This document shows, piece by piece, positions 22,934 through 31,307 of a DNA stretch of 64,000 nt. Made by a program: the position numbers and the translations under genes. This stretch comes from Phycicoccus endophyticus (GTDB lineage: Bacteria; Actinomycetota; Actinomycetes; Actinomycetales; Dermatophilaceae), in contig NZ_JAANCN010000001.1 of NCBI RefSeq assembly GCF_011326735.1, positions 62,001 to 126,000 of the forward strand, in the 5' to 3' direction. Positions within the stretch are counted from its first letter, which is position 1. Each line of letters opens with the position of its first letter. The notes under the pieces are model-generated. The model worked only from the letters and a program-made list of their open reading frames with translations. It searched no databases and had not been told where the DNA came from.

Positions 22934-23125
22934 TCAGCGCTCGCCGATCGCCTCGTCGGCCTTGGCCTGGGCCTGGTCGACCTGCTCGGCGTACCTGCCC
23001 CCGGTCGCCGAGTCGACGGCGTCGCCGCCGCGCTCGATGGCCTGGTCGCTCAGCGACTCGACCGTGTCCGGGTGCTGCTCGGCCAGCTCGCTGAGCTTGT
23101 CCTTGGCGCGCTCGAGAAATCCCAT
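22934..23125 (-). CDS. Rv0909/MT0933-type small antitoxin-like protein
   Basis: A 63-residue charged helical protein starting MGFLERAKDKLSELAEQHPD and containing TGGRYAEQVDQAQAKADEAIG. This pattern matches the Rv0909 family, annotated as type II antitoxins in mycobacteria (partner Rv0910), though many copies in actinobacteria are solitary. No SRPBCC-type toxin partner is adjacent. AGGAGGT sits about 5 nt before the ATG. A more upstream start was rejected as it lacks similarity and a ribosome binding site. Confidence 0.75.
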   Translation of the reverse strand: MGFLERAKDKLSELAEQHPDTVESLSDQAIERGGDAVDSATGGRYAEQVDQAQAKADEAIGER

Positions 23126-23259
23126 GGGCGACCTCCTCGTGTCCGGGAACGGGGCATGCCCCCCTGAGGGGGCAGCTCCAGTGCACGCCCGATCGGCGCC
23201 CGGCGCCACCCCGGTGCCGGGACTCGGGCGCACGGGCGGGCTCTGGAAGAATCACGGGC

Positions 23260-23889
23260 ATGACCGTCCGTCCTGTCGTCATCACCGGGGAGCCCGTCCT
23301 CCATCGTCGTGCCCAGCCCGTCGAGGTCATCGACGACGGCATCCGCGAGCTCGTCGCGGACATGTTCGAGACGATGGACCGCGCCCGGGGGGTGGGCCTG
23401 GCGGCACCGCAGGTCGGGGTGGGTCTGCGGATCTTCACCTGGCAGCTGGGGAACGAGGACGGCATCCCCGCCCGGGGGGTCGTCATCAACCCCTACCTCG
23501 TCCCCGCCAAGCCGGCACCGGGCGAGCCGGACCCGCACGAGGAGTCCGAGGGCTGCCTGTCGGTGCCCGGCGAGGCCTACCCGCTGCGTCGTGGCGAGTC
23601 CGCCGTGCTCACCGGGCAGGGCCTGGACGGCGAGGACCTGCACTACGAGGGCACGGGCTGGTTCGCCCGGATGCTCCAGCACGAGTACGACCACCTCAAC
23701 GGCTTCCTCTACGTCGACCGGCTCTCCCCGAAGTGGGCGCGCCGGGCCAAGAAGGCCGTCAAGGCCAACGGCTGGGGGGTGCCCGGCCTGAGCTGGATGC
23801 CCGGCGAGGACCGCGACCCGTTCGGGCACGACGACACGGACGAGGACGCCGTCGGCGGCGACGTGTCGGTCGGCGACGAGGTCCGCTGA
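23260..23889 (+). CDS. def: Peptide deformylase
   Basis: A 209-residue iron/zinc hydrolase that removes the formyl group from nascent proteins. The three motifs are intact: GVGLAAPQVG (45-54, in place of GxGxAAxQ), EGCLSVPG with metal ligand C99, and HEYDH with ligands H141 and H145 and catalytic E142. The long C-terminal tail (about 160-209) is acidic and typical of actinobacterial type I deformylases. The miaA GTG follows after 5 nt, giving a def-miaA-dapF operon. Confidence 0.95.
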   Translation: MTVRPVVITGEPVLHRRAQPVEVIDDGIRELVADMFETMDRARGVGLAAPQVGVGLRIFTWQLGNEDGIPARGVVINPYLVPAKPAPGEPDPHEESEGCLSVPGEAYPLRRGESAVLTGQGLDGEDLHYEGTGWFARMLQHEYDHLNGFLYVDRLSPKWARRAKKAVKANGWGVPGLSWMPGEDRDPFGHDDTDEDAVGGDVSVGDEVR

Positions 23890-23894
23890 CCCGC

Positions 23895-24842
23895 GTGGCG
23901 CTCGTCGTCGCCGTCGTCGGCGCCACCGCGACGGGCAAGTCGCAGCTCGGGCTGGCGCTCGCGCGGCGGTTCGGCGCCGAGGTCGTCTCGGCGGACGCCT
24001 CCCAGCTGTACCGGGGGATGGACATCGGGACCGCCAAGCTGAGCGTCGCCGAGCGGGCCGGCGTCCCCCACCACCAGCTCGACGTGCTCGAGGTGACCCA
24101 GGAGGCGAGCGTGGCGGCCTACCAGCGCCACGCCCGTGACGACGTCGACGGCATCCTCCGCCGTGGCGCCCTGCCACTGCTCGTCGGCGGCTCCGGGCTG
24201 TACGTGCGGGCCGTGCTCGACCGGCTGGAGATCCCGCCGACCGACCCGGTCGTGCGTCGGCGGATCGAGGAGCGGGCGGAACGCGAGGGGGGCGCCGCCC
24301 TGCACGCCGAGCTCGCCCGGCGCGACCCGGTGGCCGCGGCGGCCCTGGCGCCCGCCAACACCCGTCGGGTCGTCCGCGCGCTCGAGGTGCTCGAGCTGAC
24401 CGGTGCGCCGTTCAGCGCGACGATGCCGCGGCGGGAGTTCCTCCGCCCGACGCTCGTGCTCGGCCTGCGCGCCCAGCGGACCGCTCTCGACGCCCGGGTC
24501 GAGCGGCGTGCCCGGGCGATGTTCGACGCCGGGCTGCTCGAGGAGACCCGGGCGCTGCTCGAGCGGGGGCTGCGCGCGGGCCGCACGGCGAGCCGGGCGC
24601 TCGGCTACGCCCAGGCGCTCGCGGTCCTCGACGGGTCCATGGACCGCGAGGAGGCCGTGGCCGAGACGGCGGGGCGCACCCGCAGGCTCGTGCGTCGCCA
24701 GGAGTCCTGGTTCGGCGCCGACCCGCGCGTCGTGTGGCTCGACGCGCTCGCCCCCGACCTCGCCCGGGTGGCCGGCGCCCACGTCGAGCGGGCGCTCGAG
24801 GACGCCGACGGGCGGGGATGGGACGATGGGTGCCATGGCTGA
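23895..24842 (+). CDS. miaA: tRNA dimethylallyltransferase MiaA
   Basis: A 315-residue prenyltransferase that adds a dimethylallyl group to A37 of tRNAs reading UNN codons, creating the substrate of MiaB. Walker-type GATATGKS is at 9-16, followed by VSADASQLYRGMDIGTAK, LVGGSGLYVRAVLDRLEIP and RTASRALGYAQAL. GTG 23895 was chosen because the protein aligns from its first strand (VALVVAVVGATATG) and lies 5 nt after the def stop. It overlaps dapF by 8 nt. Confidence 0.95.
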   Translation: MALVVAVVGATATGKSQLGLALARRFGAEVVSADASQLYRGMDIGTAKLSVAERAGVPHHQLDVLEVTQEASVAAYQRHARDDVDGILRRGALPLLVGGSGLYVRAVLDRLEIPPTDPVVRRRIEERAEREGGAALHAELARRDPVAAAALAPANTRRVVRALEVLELTGAPFSATMPRREFLRPTLVLGLRAQRTALDARVERRARAMFDAGLLEETRALLERGLRAGRTASRALGYAQALAVLDGSMDREEAVAETAGRTRRLVRRQESWFGADPRVVWLDALAPDLARVAGAHVERALEDADGRGWDDGCHG

Positions 24843-25713
24843 CCGGCTGGCGGTGACCAAGGGGCACGGGACGGAGAACGACTTCGTCCTCGTGCCCGAC
24901 CTCGACGGTGCCCTCGGGCTGTCGCCCGCCCGCGCGGCCTGGCTCGCCGACCGGCGGGCCGGCCTCGGGGGCGACGGCGTCATCCGGGTGGTCCCCACCG
25001 AGCGCGCCGAGGAGAGCGCGGTGCGCGACCAGGCAGGGGTCGCCCGCTGGTTCATGGACTACCGCAACGCCGACGGGTCCGCGGCGGAGATGTGCGGCAA
25101 CGGCACCCGGGTCTTCGCCGAGTACCTGCGCCGCGAGGGCCTGGAGAGCGCCGACGAGTTCGTCATCGCCACCCGCGCCGGGGCCAAGCAGGTCCGCCGG
25201 GAGGGCGGCCAGTGGACGGTCGCCCTCGGTCCCTGGCGGCTGGTCGACCCGGTGACCGCCGACCGCGACGGCTCCGACGCCCGGGTGCACATCGGCGACG
25301 GCGAGCCCTTCTCCGCGCTCTCGGTCGACCTCGGCAACCCGCACACGGTCGTCGCGCTGCCCGAGGGCGTCGACCTGGCCGGGCTCGACCTCGGCCGCGC
25401 ACCGCTCGTGCGGCCCGCGCCCGCCGAGGGCACCAACGTCGAGCTCGTCCGGCCCATCGGGCCGGGGCACGTCGCGATGCGCGTCCACGAGCGGGGCGTG
25501 GGCGAGACCCGCTCCTGCGGCACCGGTGCCTGTGCGGCCGCCGTGGCTACGAGCTTCTGGGCCGGGTCGCTCGACACCGGTGCGACGTGGCGGGTCGACG
25601 TGGCGGGGGGCCGGCTCACCGTGCACCTCCTGCCCGGGCACGGCGTCGAGCTCGCCGGGCCGGCGGTGCTCGTCGCCGACGGCAGCGTCCCGCTGGCGCT
25701 GCTGCCGGACTGA
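24835..25713 (+). CDS. dapF: Diaminopimelate epimerase
   Basis: A 292-residue cofactor-independent epimerase making meso-diaminopimelate for peptidoglycan and lysine. The two active-site cysteines are C87 (AEMCGNGTRVFA) and C228 (TRSCGTGACAAAVA), each in its family motif; KGHGTENDFV at the N-terminus is also diagnostic. Start ATG 24835 overlaps the miaA stop by 8 nt; an in-frame ATG at 24826 is an alternative. Its stop codon abuts the convergent methyltransferase gene with no intergenic base. Confidence 0.95.
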   Translation: MADRLAVTKGHGTENDFVLVPDLDGALGLSPARAAWLADRRAGLGGDGVIRVVPTERAEESAVRDQAGVARWFMDYRNADGSAAEMCGNGTRVFAEYLRREGLESADEFVIATRAGAKQVRREGGQWTVALGPWRLVDPVTADRDGSDARVHIGDGEPFSALSVDLGNPHTVVALPEGVDLAGLDLGRAPLVRPAPAEGTNVELVRPIGPGHVAMRVHERGVGETRSCGTGACAAAVATSFWAGSLDTGATWRVDVAGGRLTVHLLPGHGVELAGPAVLVADGSVPLALLPD

Positions 25714-26316
25714 TCAGCCGGGGCGGCGTACCTGCAGCACCCGGAACCCCTTGCTCGAGGCCGTCCGCGCGCACGGCATCCCGAGCTCGCCGTCGACCCA
25801 CCGCTGGAGGCTGTCCGCGCCGAGGTTCTTCTGGACCACGAGGTGGGCCACCCCGTCGGGAGCCAGCCGCGGGAGCCACGTCCGCAGGAGGTCGTGCAGG
25901 ACCGCCTTGCCGACGCGGATCGGCGGGTTGGACCAGATGACGTCGAAGCGCGCGTCCGCCGGCAGCTGCTCGGCAGTCACCGCGTGGACGCGGCCCAGCC
26001 CGAGCGCGGCCGCGTTGCGCCGGCACAGGTCGAGGGCCCGGGCGTTGACGTCGAGCGCCCACACCGTCGCGGCGGGCGAGCGCAGGCCCAGGCTGAGCGC
26101 GAGCGGGCCCCAGCCGCAGCCCAGGTCGAGGAAGACGCCCTCGGGCGGGGGAGGCGGTGCCTCCTCGAGCAGGACGGCCGTGCCGCGGTCCACGGCGCCG
26201 GGGGAGAACACCCCACCGGCGACCTCGACCTCGACGTCTCGCCCTGCGAGGCGGACGGTGAGCCGTCGACGCTGTGCGTCGCTCGCCGGCTCGGCGGTGA
26301 AGTAGTGCTCGCCCAT
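25714..26316 (-). CDS. Class I SAM-dependent methyltransferase, RsmC/RlmG-like
   Basis: A 200-residue methyltransferase with SAM-binding motif DLGCGWG (64-70) and the N-methyltransferase active-site motif SNPPI (129-133). This combination and overall layout match the MTS family of 16S/23S rRNA guanine-N2 methyltransferases (RsmC, RlmG), but it is only the catalytic half, as in actinobacterial members. The N-terminal GEHYFTAEPASD is typical of this group. A TAGCCT -10 lies 9 nt upstream of the ATG. Target base is not known. Confidence 0.85.
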   Translation of the reverse strand: MGEHYFTAEPASDAQRRRLTVRLAGRDVEVEVAGGVFSPGAVDRGTAVLLEEAPPPPPEGVFLDLGCGWGPLALSLGLRSPAATVWALDVNARALDLCRRNAAALGLGRVHAVTAEQLPADARFDVIWSNPPIRVGKAVLHDLLRTWLPRLAPDGVAHLVVQKNLGADSLQRWVDGELGMPCARTASSKGFRVLQVRRPG

Positions 26317-26412
26317 CGCGACCGAAGGCTAGCGCCCGCCCGGCCGGTCGGGCGAGACCGGGGAAGAAACGCCTCGCTCGCCGGCGTTGCCTCGTGGGAC
26401 AGTAGGGAGAAC

Positions 26413-27882
26413 ATGACTGCACGAGACATCCTCACCGGCCGGGCCGCCGCCCTGGCCTCCACCGGCTCCGAGCGCGCGGACGACGCGGCGGTCGTCCTCG
26501 ACGACCAGTGGGCCGGCCACGACGGCGACCAGTACGACCGCGAGGAGCGAGCGGCCCTACGGCGCGTCTCCGGACTCTCGACCGAGCTCGAGGACGTCAC
26601 CGAGGTCGAGTACCGGCGGCTGCGCCTCGAGCGTGTCGTCCTCGCTGCCGTGTGGTCGCACGGCACGCTGACCGACGCGGAGAACTCGCTGCGCGAGCTC
26701 GCCGCGCTCGCCGAGACCGCCGGCTCCCAGGTGCTCGCCGGGGTGGTGCAGCGCCGGCCGCATCCCGACCCGTCCACCTACCTCGGCAAGGGCAAGGCGG
26801 CCGAGCTGCGCGACCTCGTCATCGCCGAGGGGGCCGACACCGTGGTCGCCGACACCGAGCTCGCCCCCAGCCAGCGTCGGGCCCTCGAGGACGTCGTCAA
26901 GGTCAAGGTCATCGACCGCACCGCCCTCATCCTCGACATCTTCGCCCAGCACGCCAAGAGCCGGGAGGGCAAGGCGCAGGTCGAGCTCGCCCAGCTGCAG
27001 TACCTGCTGCCGCGGCTGCGTGGCTGGGGCGAGTCGATGTCCCGGCAGGCGGGGGGACAGGCCGCGGGCGGCCAGGGGATGGGCTCGCGCGGGCCCGGTG
27101 AGACCAAGATCGAGCTCGACCGGCGGCGGATCAACTCGCGCATCGCCCGGCTGCGGCGCGAGATCGCCGCGATGAAGACCGTCCGGGAGACCAAGCGCGG
27201 CGGGCGTCGGGCCCACCGGGTCCCGAGCGTGGCCATCGCGGGGTACACCAACGCCGGCAAGTCCAGCCTGCTCAACCGGCTCACCGGTGCGGGCGTGCTC
27301 GTCGAGGACCAGCTCTTCGCGACCCTCGACCCGACCGTCCGCCGCGCCGAGACCCCGGACGGGCGGCTCTACACCCTGAGCGACACCGTCGGCTTCGTGC
27401 GCCAGCTACCGCACGAGCTCGTCGAGGCGTTCCGCTCCACCCTGGAGGAGGTGGCCGACGCCGACCTCCTGCTCCACGTGGTCGACGGCAGCCACCCCGA
27501 CCCCGAGGGGCAGATCTCCGCGGTGCGGTCCGTGCTCGCCGAGGTCGGTGCGGACGACGTCAAGGAGGTCGTCGTCGTCAACAAGGTCGACCTCGCCGAC
27601 CCCGAGGTCCTCGACCGCCTCCGTCGGCACGAGACGCACTCCATCGCGGTCTCGGCGCGCACCGGCGCCGGGGTCGACGCGCTGCGGGCGCTCGTCGCCC
27701 AGGAGCTGCCCCAGCCCGACGTGGACGTCGAGGTGCTCGTTCCCTACGACCGGGGTGACCTGGTCAGCCGCGTCCACGAGACGGGCGAGGTGCTCGCGAG
27801 CGAGCACCTGGCCGAGGGCACCCGGCTGAGCGCCCGGGTCGACGCCGAGCTCGCCCACGACCTCGCCGCGTACGCCCGCTGA
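26413..27882 (+). CDS. hflX: Ribosome-associated GTPase HflX
   Basis: A 489-residue GTPase that splits stalled or hibernating ribosomes under stress. The N-terminal nucleotide-binding-like domain contains PDPSTYLGKGKAAELR; a Gly/Gln-rich loop (205-228) and a helical linker lead to the G domain with G1 GYTNAGKS (277-284), G3 DTVGF (324-328) and G4 NKVD (390-393). The ATG at 26413 is downstream of a short AGGGAGA box that can serve as ribosome binding site. Location after miaA-dapF agrees with mycobacteria. Confidence 0.95.
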   Translation: MTARDILTGRAAALASTGSERADDAAVVLDDQWAGHDGDQYDREERAALRRVSGLSTELEDVTEVEYRRLRLERVVLAAVWSHGTLTDAENSLRELAALAETAGSQVLAGVVQRRPHPDPSTYLGKGKAAELRDLVIAEGADTVVADTELAPSQRRALEDVVKVKVIDRTALILDIFAQHAKSREGKAQVELAQLQYLLPRLRGWGESMSRQAGGQAAGGQGMGSRGPGETKIELDRRRINSRIARLRREIAAMKTVRETKRGGRRAHRVPSVAIAGYTNAGKSSLLNRLTGAGVLVEDQLFATLDPTVRRAETPDGRLYTLSDTVGFVRQLPHELVEAFRSTLEEVADADLLLHVVDGSHPDPEGQISAVRSVLAEVGADDVKEVVVVNKVDLADPEVLDRLRRHETHSIAVSARTGAGVDALRALVAQELPQPDVDVEVLVPYDRGDLVSRVHETGEVLASEHLAEGTRLSARVDAELAHDLAAYAR

Positions 27883-27886
27883 CCAT

Positions 27887-27914
27887 CCGCCGCAGCGGGG
27901 CTGAACCCCGGCGG
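27887..27914 (+). terminator. Possible imperfect terminator hairpin after hflX
   Basis: CCGCC (27887-27891) and GGGG (27897-27900) pair with CCCC (27906-27909) and GGCGG (27910-27914), leaving a 5-nt bulge on the left arm and a 5-nt loop. It begins 4 nt after the hflX stop. The bulge makes it weaker than the other hairpins in the window. Confidence 0.4.
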
Positions 27915-27954
27915 TGGGCGAGGCCTGTCGGTGCCAGCGGGCAGGCTCGCGCAC

Positions 27955-28383
27955 GTGAAGGTCTACCTCGCCGCGCCGATGCCCGCCGTGCAGCTCGTGC
28001 GGGACGCGCGCGACGTTCTGCTCACGGCCGGTCACGAGCTCACCCTCGACTGGACCCGCGAGATGCCGCCGACCGAGGGCGTGGACCTGGATCCGGCCGT
28101 CTCGGCGGCGATGGCGTCGGCCATGCTCGAGGCCGTGTGGACCGCTGACGCGCTGGTCGCGCTCGCCACCGGGTATGAAGGACGGGGCATGTTCGTCGAG
28201 CTCGGCGCGGCACTGAGCCGGGCGGCCCACGAGAGCGCGTACACCGTCGCCGTGGTGGGCGACATCATCCGGGGGAGCGTCTTCTACAGCCATCCCGCGG
28301 TGACGCGCTTCCGCAGTGTCGAGCAGTGCGCCGCGGCGTTGCGCACCGCCGGCGGCGATACTGTTGCGAACCCTGTGCAATAG
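27955..28383 (+). CDS. Nucleoside 2-deoxyribosyltransferase-like protein
   Basis: A 142-residue Rossmann-like protein. VKVYLAAPMPA at the N-terminus, a central acidic helix region and ATGYEGRGMFVELGAALS (GxxxxxGMxxExGxA) resemble nucleoside 2-deoxyribosyltransferases and related DUF4406/YtoQ-type folds, which act on nucleosides or nucleotides. The GTG at 27955 is chosen because the first beta strand starts there; GTG 27931 would add eight residues. No good ribosome binding site is seen for either. Its TAG stop doubles as the -10 of the next gene. Substrate unknown. Confidence 0.6.
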   Translation: MKVYLAAPMPAVQLVRDARDVLLTAGHELTLDWTREMPPTEGVDLDPAVSAAMASAMLEAVWTADALVALATGYEGRGMFVELGAALSRAAHESAYTVAVVGDIIRGSVFYSHPAVTRFRSVEQCAAALRTAGGDTVANPVQ

Positions 28384-28392
28384 GCTGGTCGA

Positions 28393-29448
28393 GTGCACGC
28401 CCCGACGACCCTGAGGACCACCCGCCTGACGCTGCGCCCGCCGACCCCTGCGGACGAGTCGCTGTGGGTCCGGCTGCACCGCGACCCGGGCCTCTACGGG
28501 CACTCGCCGCACTCGATGGCGGCGACCGACGACGCCGCGGCAGCCGCCTTCGCCGCCGTGCTCGACCACTGGCGCGAGCACGGTGTCGGGTACCACGTCG
28601 TCGAGGAGGCAGGCTCGGGCGAGGCGTTCGGGTTCGGCGGGCTGCGCACCCGGCCGGCCACCGGTGTCCTCAACCTCTACTACCGCCTGGCCGCCTCGCA
28701 CCACGGGCGGGGGCTGGCGCGCGAGGCGGCCCGGGCCTGGGTCGCCGACGCGCTCGAGTGGCGCCCGGACCTGCCCGTCGAGGCGGTGGTCCGGCCGGTC
28801 AACGTCGCGTCGGTGCACACCGCGCAGGCGGCCGGCCTCGAGCGCGCGGGCACCACCCGCCACCCCGACGACCTCCCCGACGCCGAGCCGTCCCTCGTGC
28901 TGCGTGCACCGCGGATGCACCTGTGCCGCAGTGGTTTCGACGACGCCACTCGAGAGGAGGTGCTCGACCTCTGGTGTGCCGTCAACGACGCGGGCGGGGC
29001 GGTCGGCTTCCTGCCCGGGGCGCCGCGGGAGCGGGTGGCCGAGGCGCTCGGCGCCCACGAGGAGGCGATGGCCACCGGCTCCGCCGTCGCGGTGCTGCTC
29101 CGGGCCGCCGACGGCTCCCTCGCCGCGCTCGGTTGGTGGGCCGCCGGGCCGAACCCCCTGCTCGGGCACCGGCGGACGGCCTACCGGGTCATGACGGACC
29201 CCGCTCGGCGCGGTCGCAACCTCGGCCGCCTGCTGATGTCCGCGATGCACCGGGTGGCGCGTGCCGAGGGCGTCGAGCTCGTCGAGCTGGGCGTGCGGGG
29301 TGGGACCGGGACGGAGGAGTTCTACGGGCGGCTGGGCTACCGGGAGGTCGGCCGTCTGGCCGGCGGCATCCGGGTCGCCCCCGACGACGAGCGCGACGAC
29401 ATCTGGATGGCGCGGTGGCTCGAGGAGGCCGCCCCCGAGGTCAGCTGA
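28393..29448 (+). CDS. Tandem GNAT-fold acetyltransferase
   Basis: A 351-residue protein made of two GNAT domains. The first (about 5-170) is RimJ/RimL-like, starting [15 protein letters not shown], with a coenzyme A loop [14 protein letters not shown]. The second (about 175-345) has [21 protein letters not shown] and the [12 protein letters not shown] terminal motif. Such tandem proteins acetylate small molecules or N-termini; no substrate can be assigned. GTG 28393 lies 6 nt after TAGGCT (28381-28386), implying a leaderless transcript. Its 3' end overlaps the convergent fhs gene by 8 nt. Confidence 0.8.
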   Translation: MHAPTTLRTTRLTLRPPTPADESLWVRLHRDPGLYGHSPHSMAATDDAAAAAFAAVLDHWREHGVGYHVVEEAGSGEAFGFGGLRTRPATGVLNLYYRLAASHHGRGLAREAARAWVADALEWRPDLPVEAVVRPVNVASVHTAQAAGLERAGTTRHPDDLPDAEPSLVLRAPRMHLCRSGFDDATREEVLDLWCAVNDAGGAVGFLPGAPRERVAEALGAHEEAMATGSAVAVLLRAADGSLAALGWWAAGPNPLLGHRRTAYRVMTDPARRGRNLGRLLMSAMHRVARAEGVELVELGVRGGTGTEEFYGRLGYREVGRLAGGIRVAPDDERDDIWMARWLEEAAPEVS

Positions 29449-31153
29449 GCCCGACGATCCGGCCGTCGTCGTCGACGTCGATCCGGGTGCTGGCGGGCAC
29501 CTTGGGCAGCCCGGGCATCGTCATGATCTCGCCGGTGACGAGGACGACGAAGCCGGCCCCCGCCGAGAGCCGCACCTCCCGCACGGTCACCGTGTGGCCC
29601 TCGGGGGCGCCGCGCAGGCTCGGGTCGGTCGAGAACGAGCTCTGCGTCTTGGCGATGCACACGGGCAGGTGGCCGTAGCCCTCGGCCTCGATGGCCGCCA
29701 GCCGGCGGGCCGCCCTCGGCTCGAACGTCACGGCCGCCGCGCCGTAGACCCGGGTGGCGACCGCCTCCGCCTTGCGGGCGAGCGGAGCGTCGTCGGGGTA
29801 GACGAGCTGCATGTCCGCCTCCGCGGCCTCGATGACCTCGAGCACCCCGCGGGCCAGCGCCTCTGCGCCGCGTCCACCCTCGGCGAAGTGCGTCGCCTCG
29901 TAGCAGCGCACCCCCTCGGCCTCGACCAGCCGGCCGACCTCGGCCACCTCGGCGTCGGTGTCGCTCGGGAACCGGTTGAGCGCGACGACCGCCGGCAGCC
30001 CGTAGACCTCGCGGACGTTGGCCAGGTGGCGACGCAGGTTGGCCATCCCCGCCGCGAGCGCCTCGAGGGACTCCGTCGCCAGGTCGGCGACCTCGACGCC
30101 ACCGTGGTACTTCAGGGCCCGGACGGTCGCGACCACGACGACCGCCGCGGGGCGCAGCCCGGAGGCGCGGCAGGTGATGTCGACGAACTTCTCCGCGCCG
30201 AGGTCGGCGCCGAACCCGGCCTCGGTGACGACGTAGTCCGCGAGCCGCAGCGCGGTGCGGGTGGCCACGACCGAGTTGCAGCCGTGGGCGATGTTGGCGA
30301 ACGGGCCGCCGTGGACCAGCGCGGGGGTGTGCTCGAGGGTCTGGACGAGGTTGGGCGCCAGGGCGTCCTTGAGGATCGCCGTCATCGCACCGTGCACCTG
30401 CAGGTCGCGCGCCCGCACCGGCTCCCGGCCGCGGGTGTACCCGACGACGATGGCGCCGAGCCGCTCGCGCAGGTCGGCGACCGAGGTGGCGAGACAGAGG
30501 ATGGCCATGACCTCGGAGGCGACGACGATGTCGAACCCGTCCTCGCGGGGGACGCCGTTGGTCGGGCCGCCGAGGCCGACGACGACCTCTCGCAGGGCGC
30601 GGTCGTTGAGGTCGACGACGCGCTTCCAGGTGATCGTGCGCGGGTCGACGTCGAGCTCGTTGCCGTGGTGCAGGTGGTTGTCCAGGACCGCGGAGAGCAG
30701 GTTGTGCGCTGCCGCGACGGCCGCGAAGTCGCCGGTGAAGTTGAGGTTGATGTCGGCCATCGGCACGACCTGCGCGTACCCGCCCCCGGCGGCGCCACCC
30801 TTGATGCCGAAGACCGGGCCCATCGACGGCTCGCGCAGCGCGACGACCGTCCGCTCGCCGAGGCGGGAGAGCGCGTCGGCCAGGCCAACCGAGGTCGTCG
30901 TCTTGCCCTCACCGGCCGGGGTGGGCGAGATGGCCGTGACGAGGACGAGCGCTCCTTCGGGCCGCCCCTCGAGCGAGCGGACGTGCTCGAGCGCGATCTT
31001 GGCCTTGGTGTGCCCGTAGGGCAGGAGGTGCTCGGCGGCGATCCCCAGCCGGTCCCGGGCGAGGTCGACGACGGGGAGGAGGTCGGCTGCCTCGGCGATC
31101 TCGATGTCCGCGGGGACGGGCCCGGTGTGCGCGTCGGTGGTCACACGGGCCAT
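29441..31153 (-). CDS. fhs: Formate-tetrahydrofolate ligase
   Basis: A 570-residue ATP-dependent enzyme that joins formate to tetrahydrofolate to give 10-formyl-THF. The ATP-binding loop [12 protein letters not shown] is at 77-88, followed by [20 protein letters not shown] and NLHFTGD-like [12 protein letters not shown]; the C-terminal [10 protein letters not shown] is also characteristic. ATG 31153 ([11 protein letters not shown]) was chosen over a longer open frame to 31258 whose extra residues look random. Divergent from the DinG-type helicase across 154 nt. No riboswitch could be recognised. Confidence 0.95.
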   Translation of the reverse strand: MARVTTDAHTGPVPADIEIAEAADLLPVVDLARDRLGIAAEHLLPYGHTKAKIALEHVRSLEGRPEGALVLVTAISPTPAGEGKTTTSVGLADALSRLGERTVVALREPSMGPVFGIKGGAAGGGYAQVVPMADINLNFTGDFAAVAAAHNLLSAVLDNHLHHGNELDVDPRTITWKRVVDLNDRALREVVVGLGGPTNGVPREDGFDIVVASEVMAILCLATSVADLRERLGAIVVGYTRGREPVRARDLQVHGAMTAILKDALAPNLVQTLEHTPALVHGGPFANIAHGCNSVVATRTALRLADYVVTEAGFGADLGAEKFVDITCRASGLRPAAVVVVATVRALKYHGGVEVADLATESLEALAAGMANLRRHLANVREVYGLPAVVALNRFPSDTDAEVAEVGRLVEAEGVRCYEATHFAEGGRGAEALARGVLEVIEAAEADMQLVYPDDAPLARKAEAVATRVYGAAAVTFEPRAARRLAAIEAEGYGHLPVCIAKTQSSFSTDPSLRGAPEGHTVTVREVRLSAGAGFVVLVTGEIMTMPGLPKVPASTRIDVDDDGRIVGLS

Positions 31154-31307
31154 CGTGGCACCCCGCTCCGGCGGCCGACAACCGGCCCGATGCGCTGCGC
31201 GCAACGAGGTGCGCACTGAGCAACGCGCACCCGTCGCGGTGGCACCCCTCGTCCACAACCCCCCTCCGGCGGCGCGGCGCCGCCGGGCCCGGGCCTAGGC
31301 TGCTCGG

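Noticed and set aside
31154-31258. Longer N-terminus for fhs
   Set aside because: The extra 35 residues show no family similarity and no ribosome binding site; ATG 31153 fits the family start.
31154-31307. Possible folate (THF) riboswitch upstream of fhs
   Set aside because: No recognisable THF aptamer core could be found; only simple inverted repeats are present.
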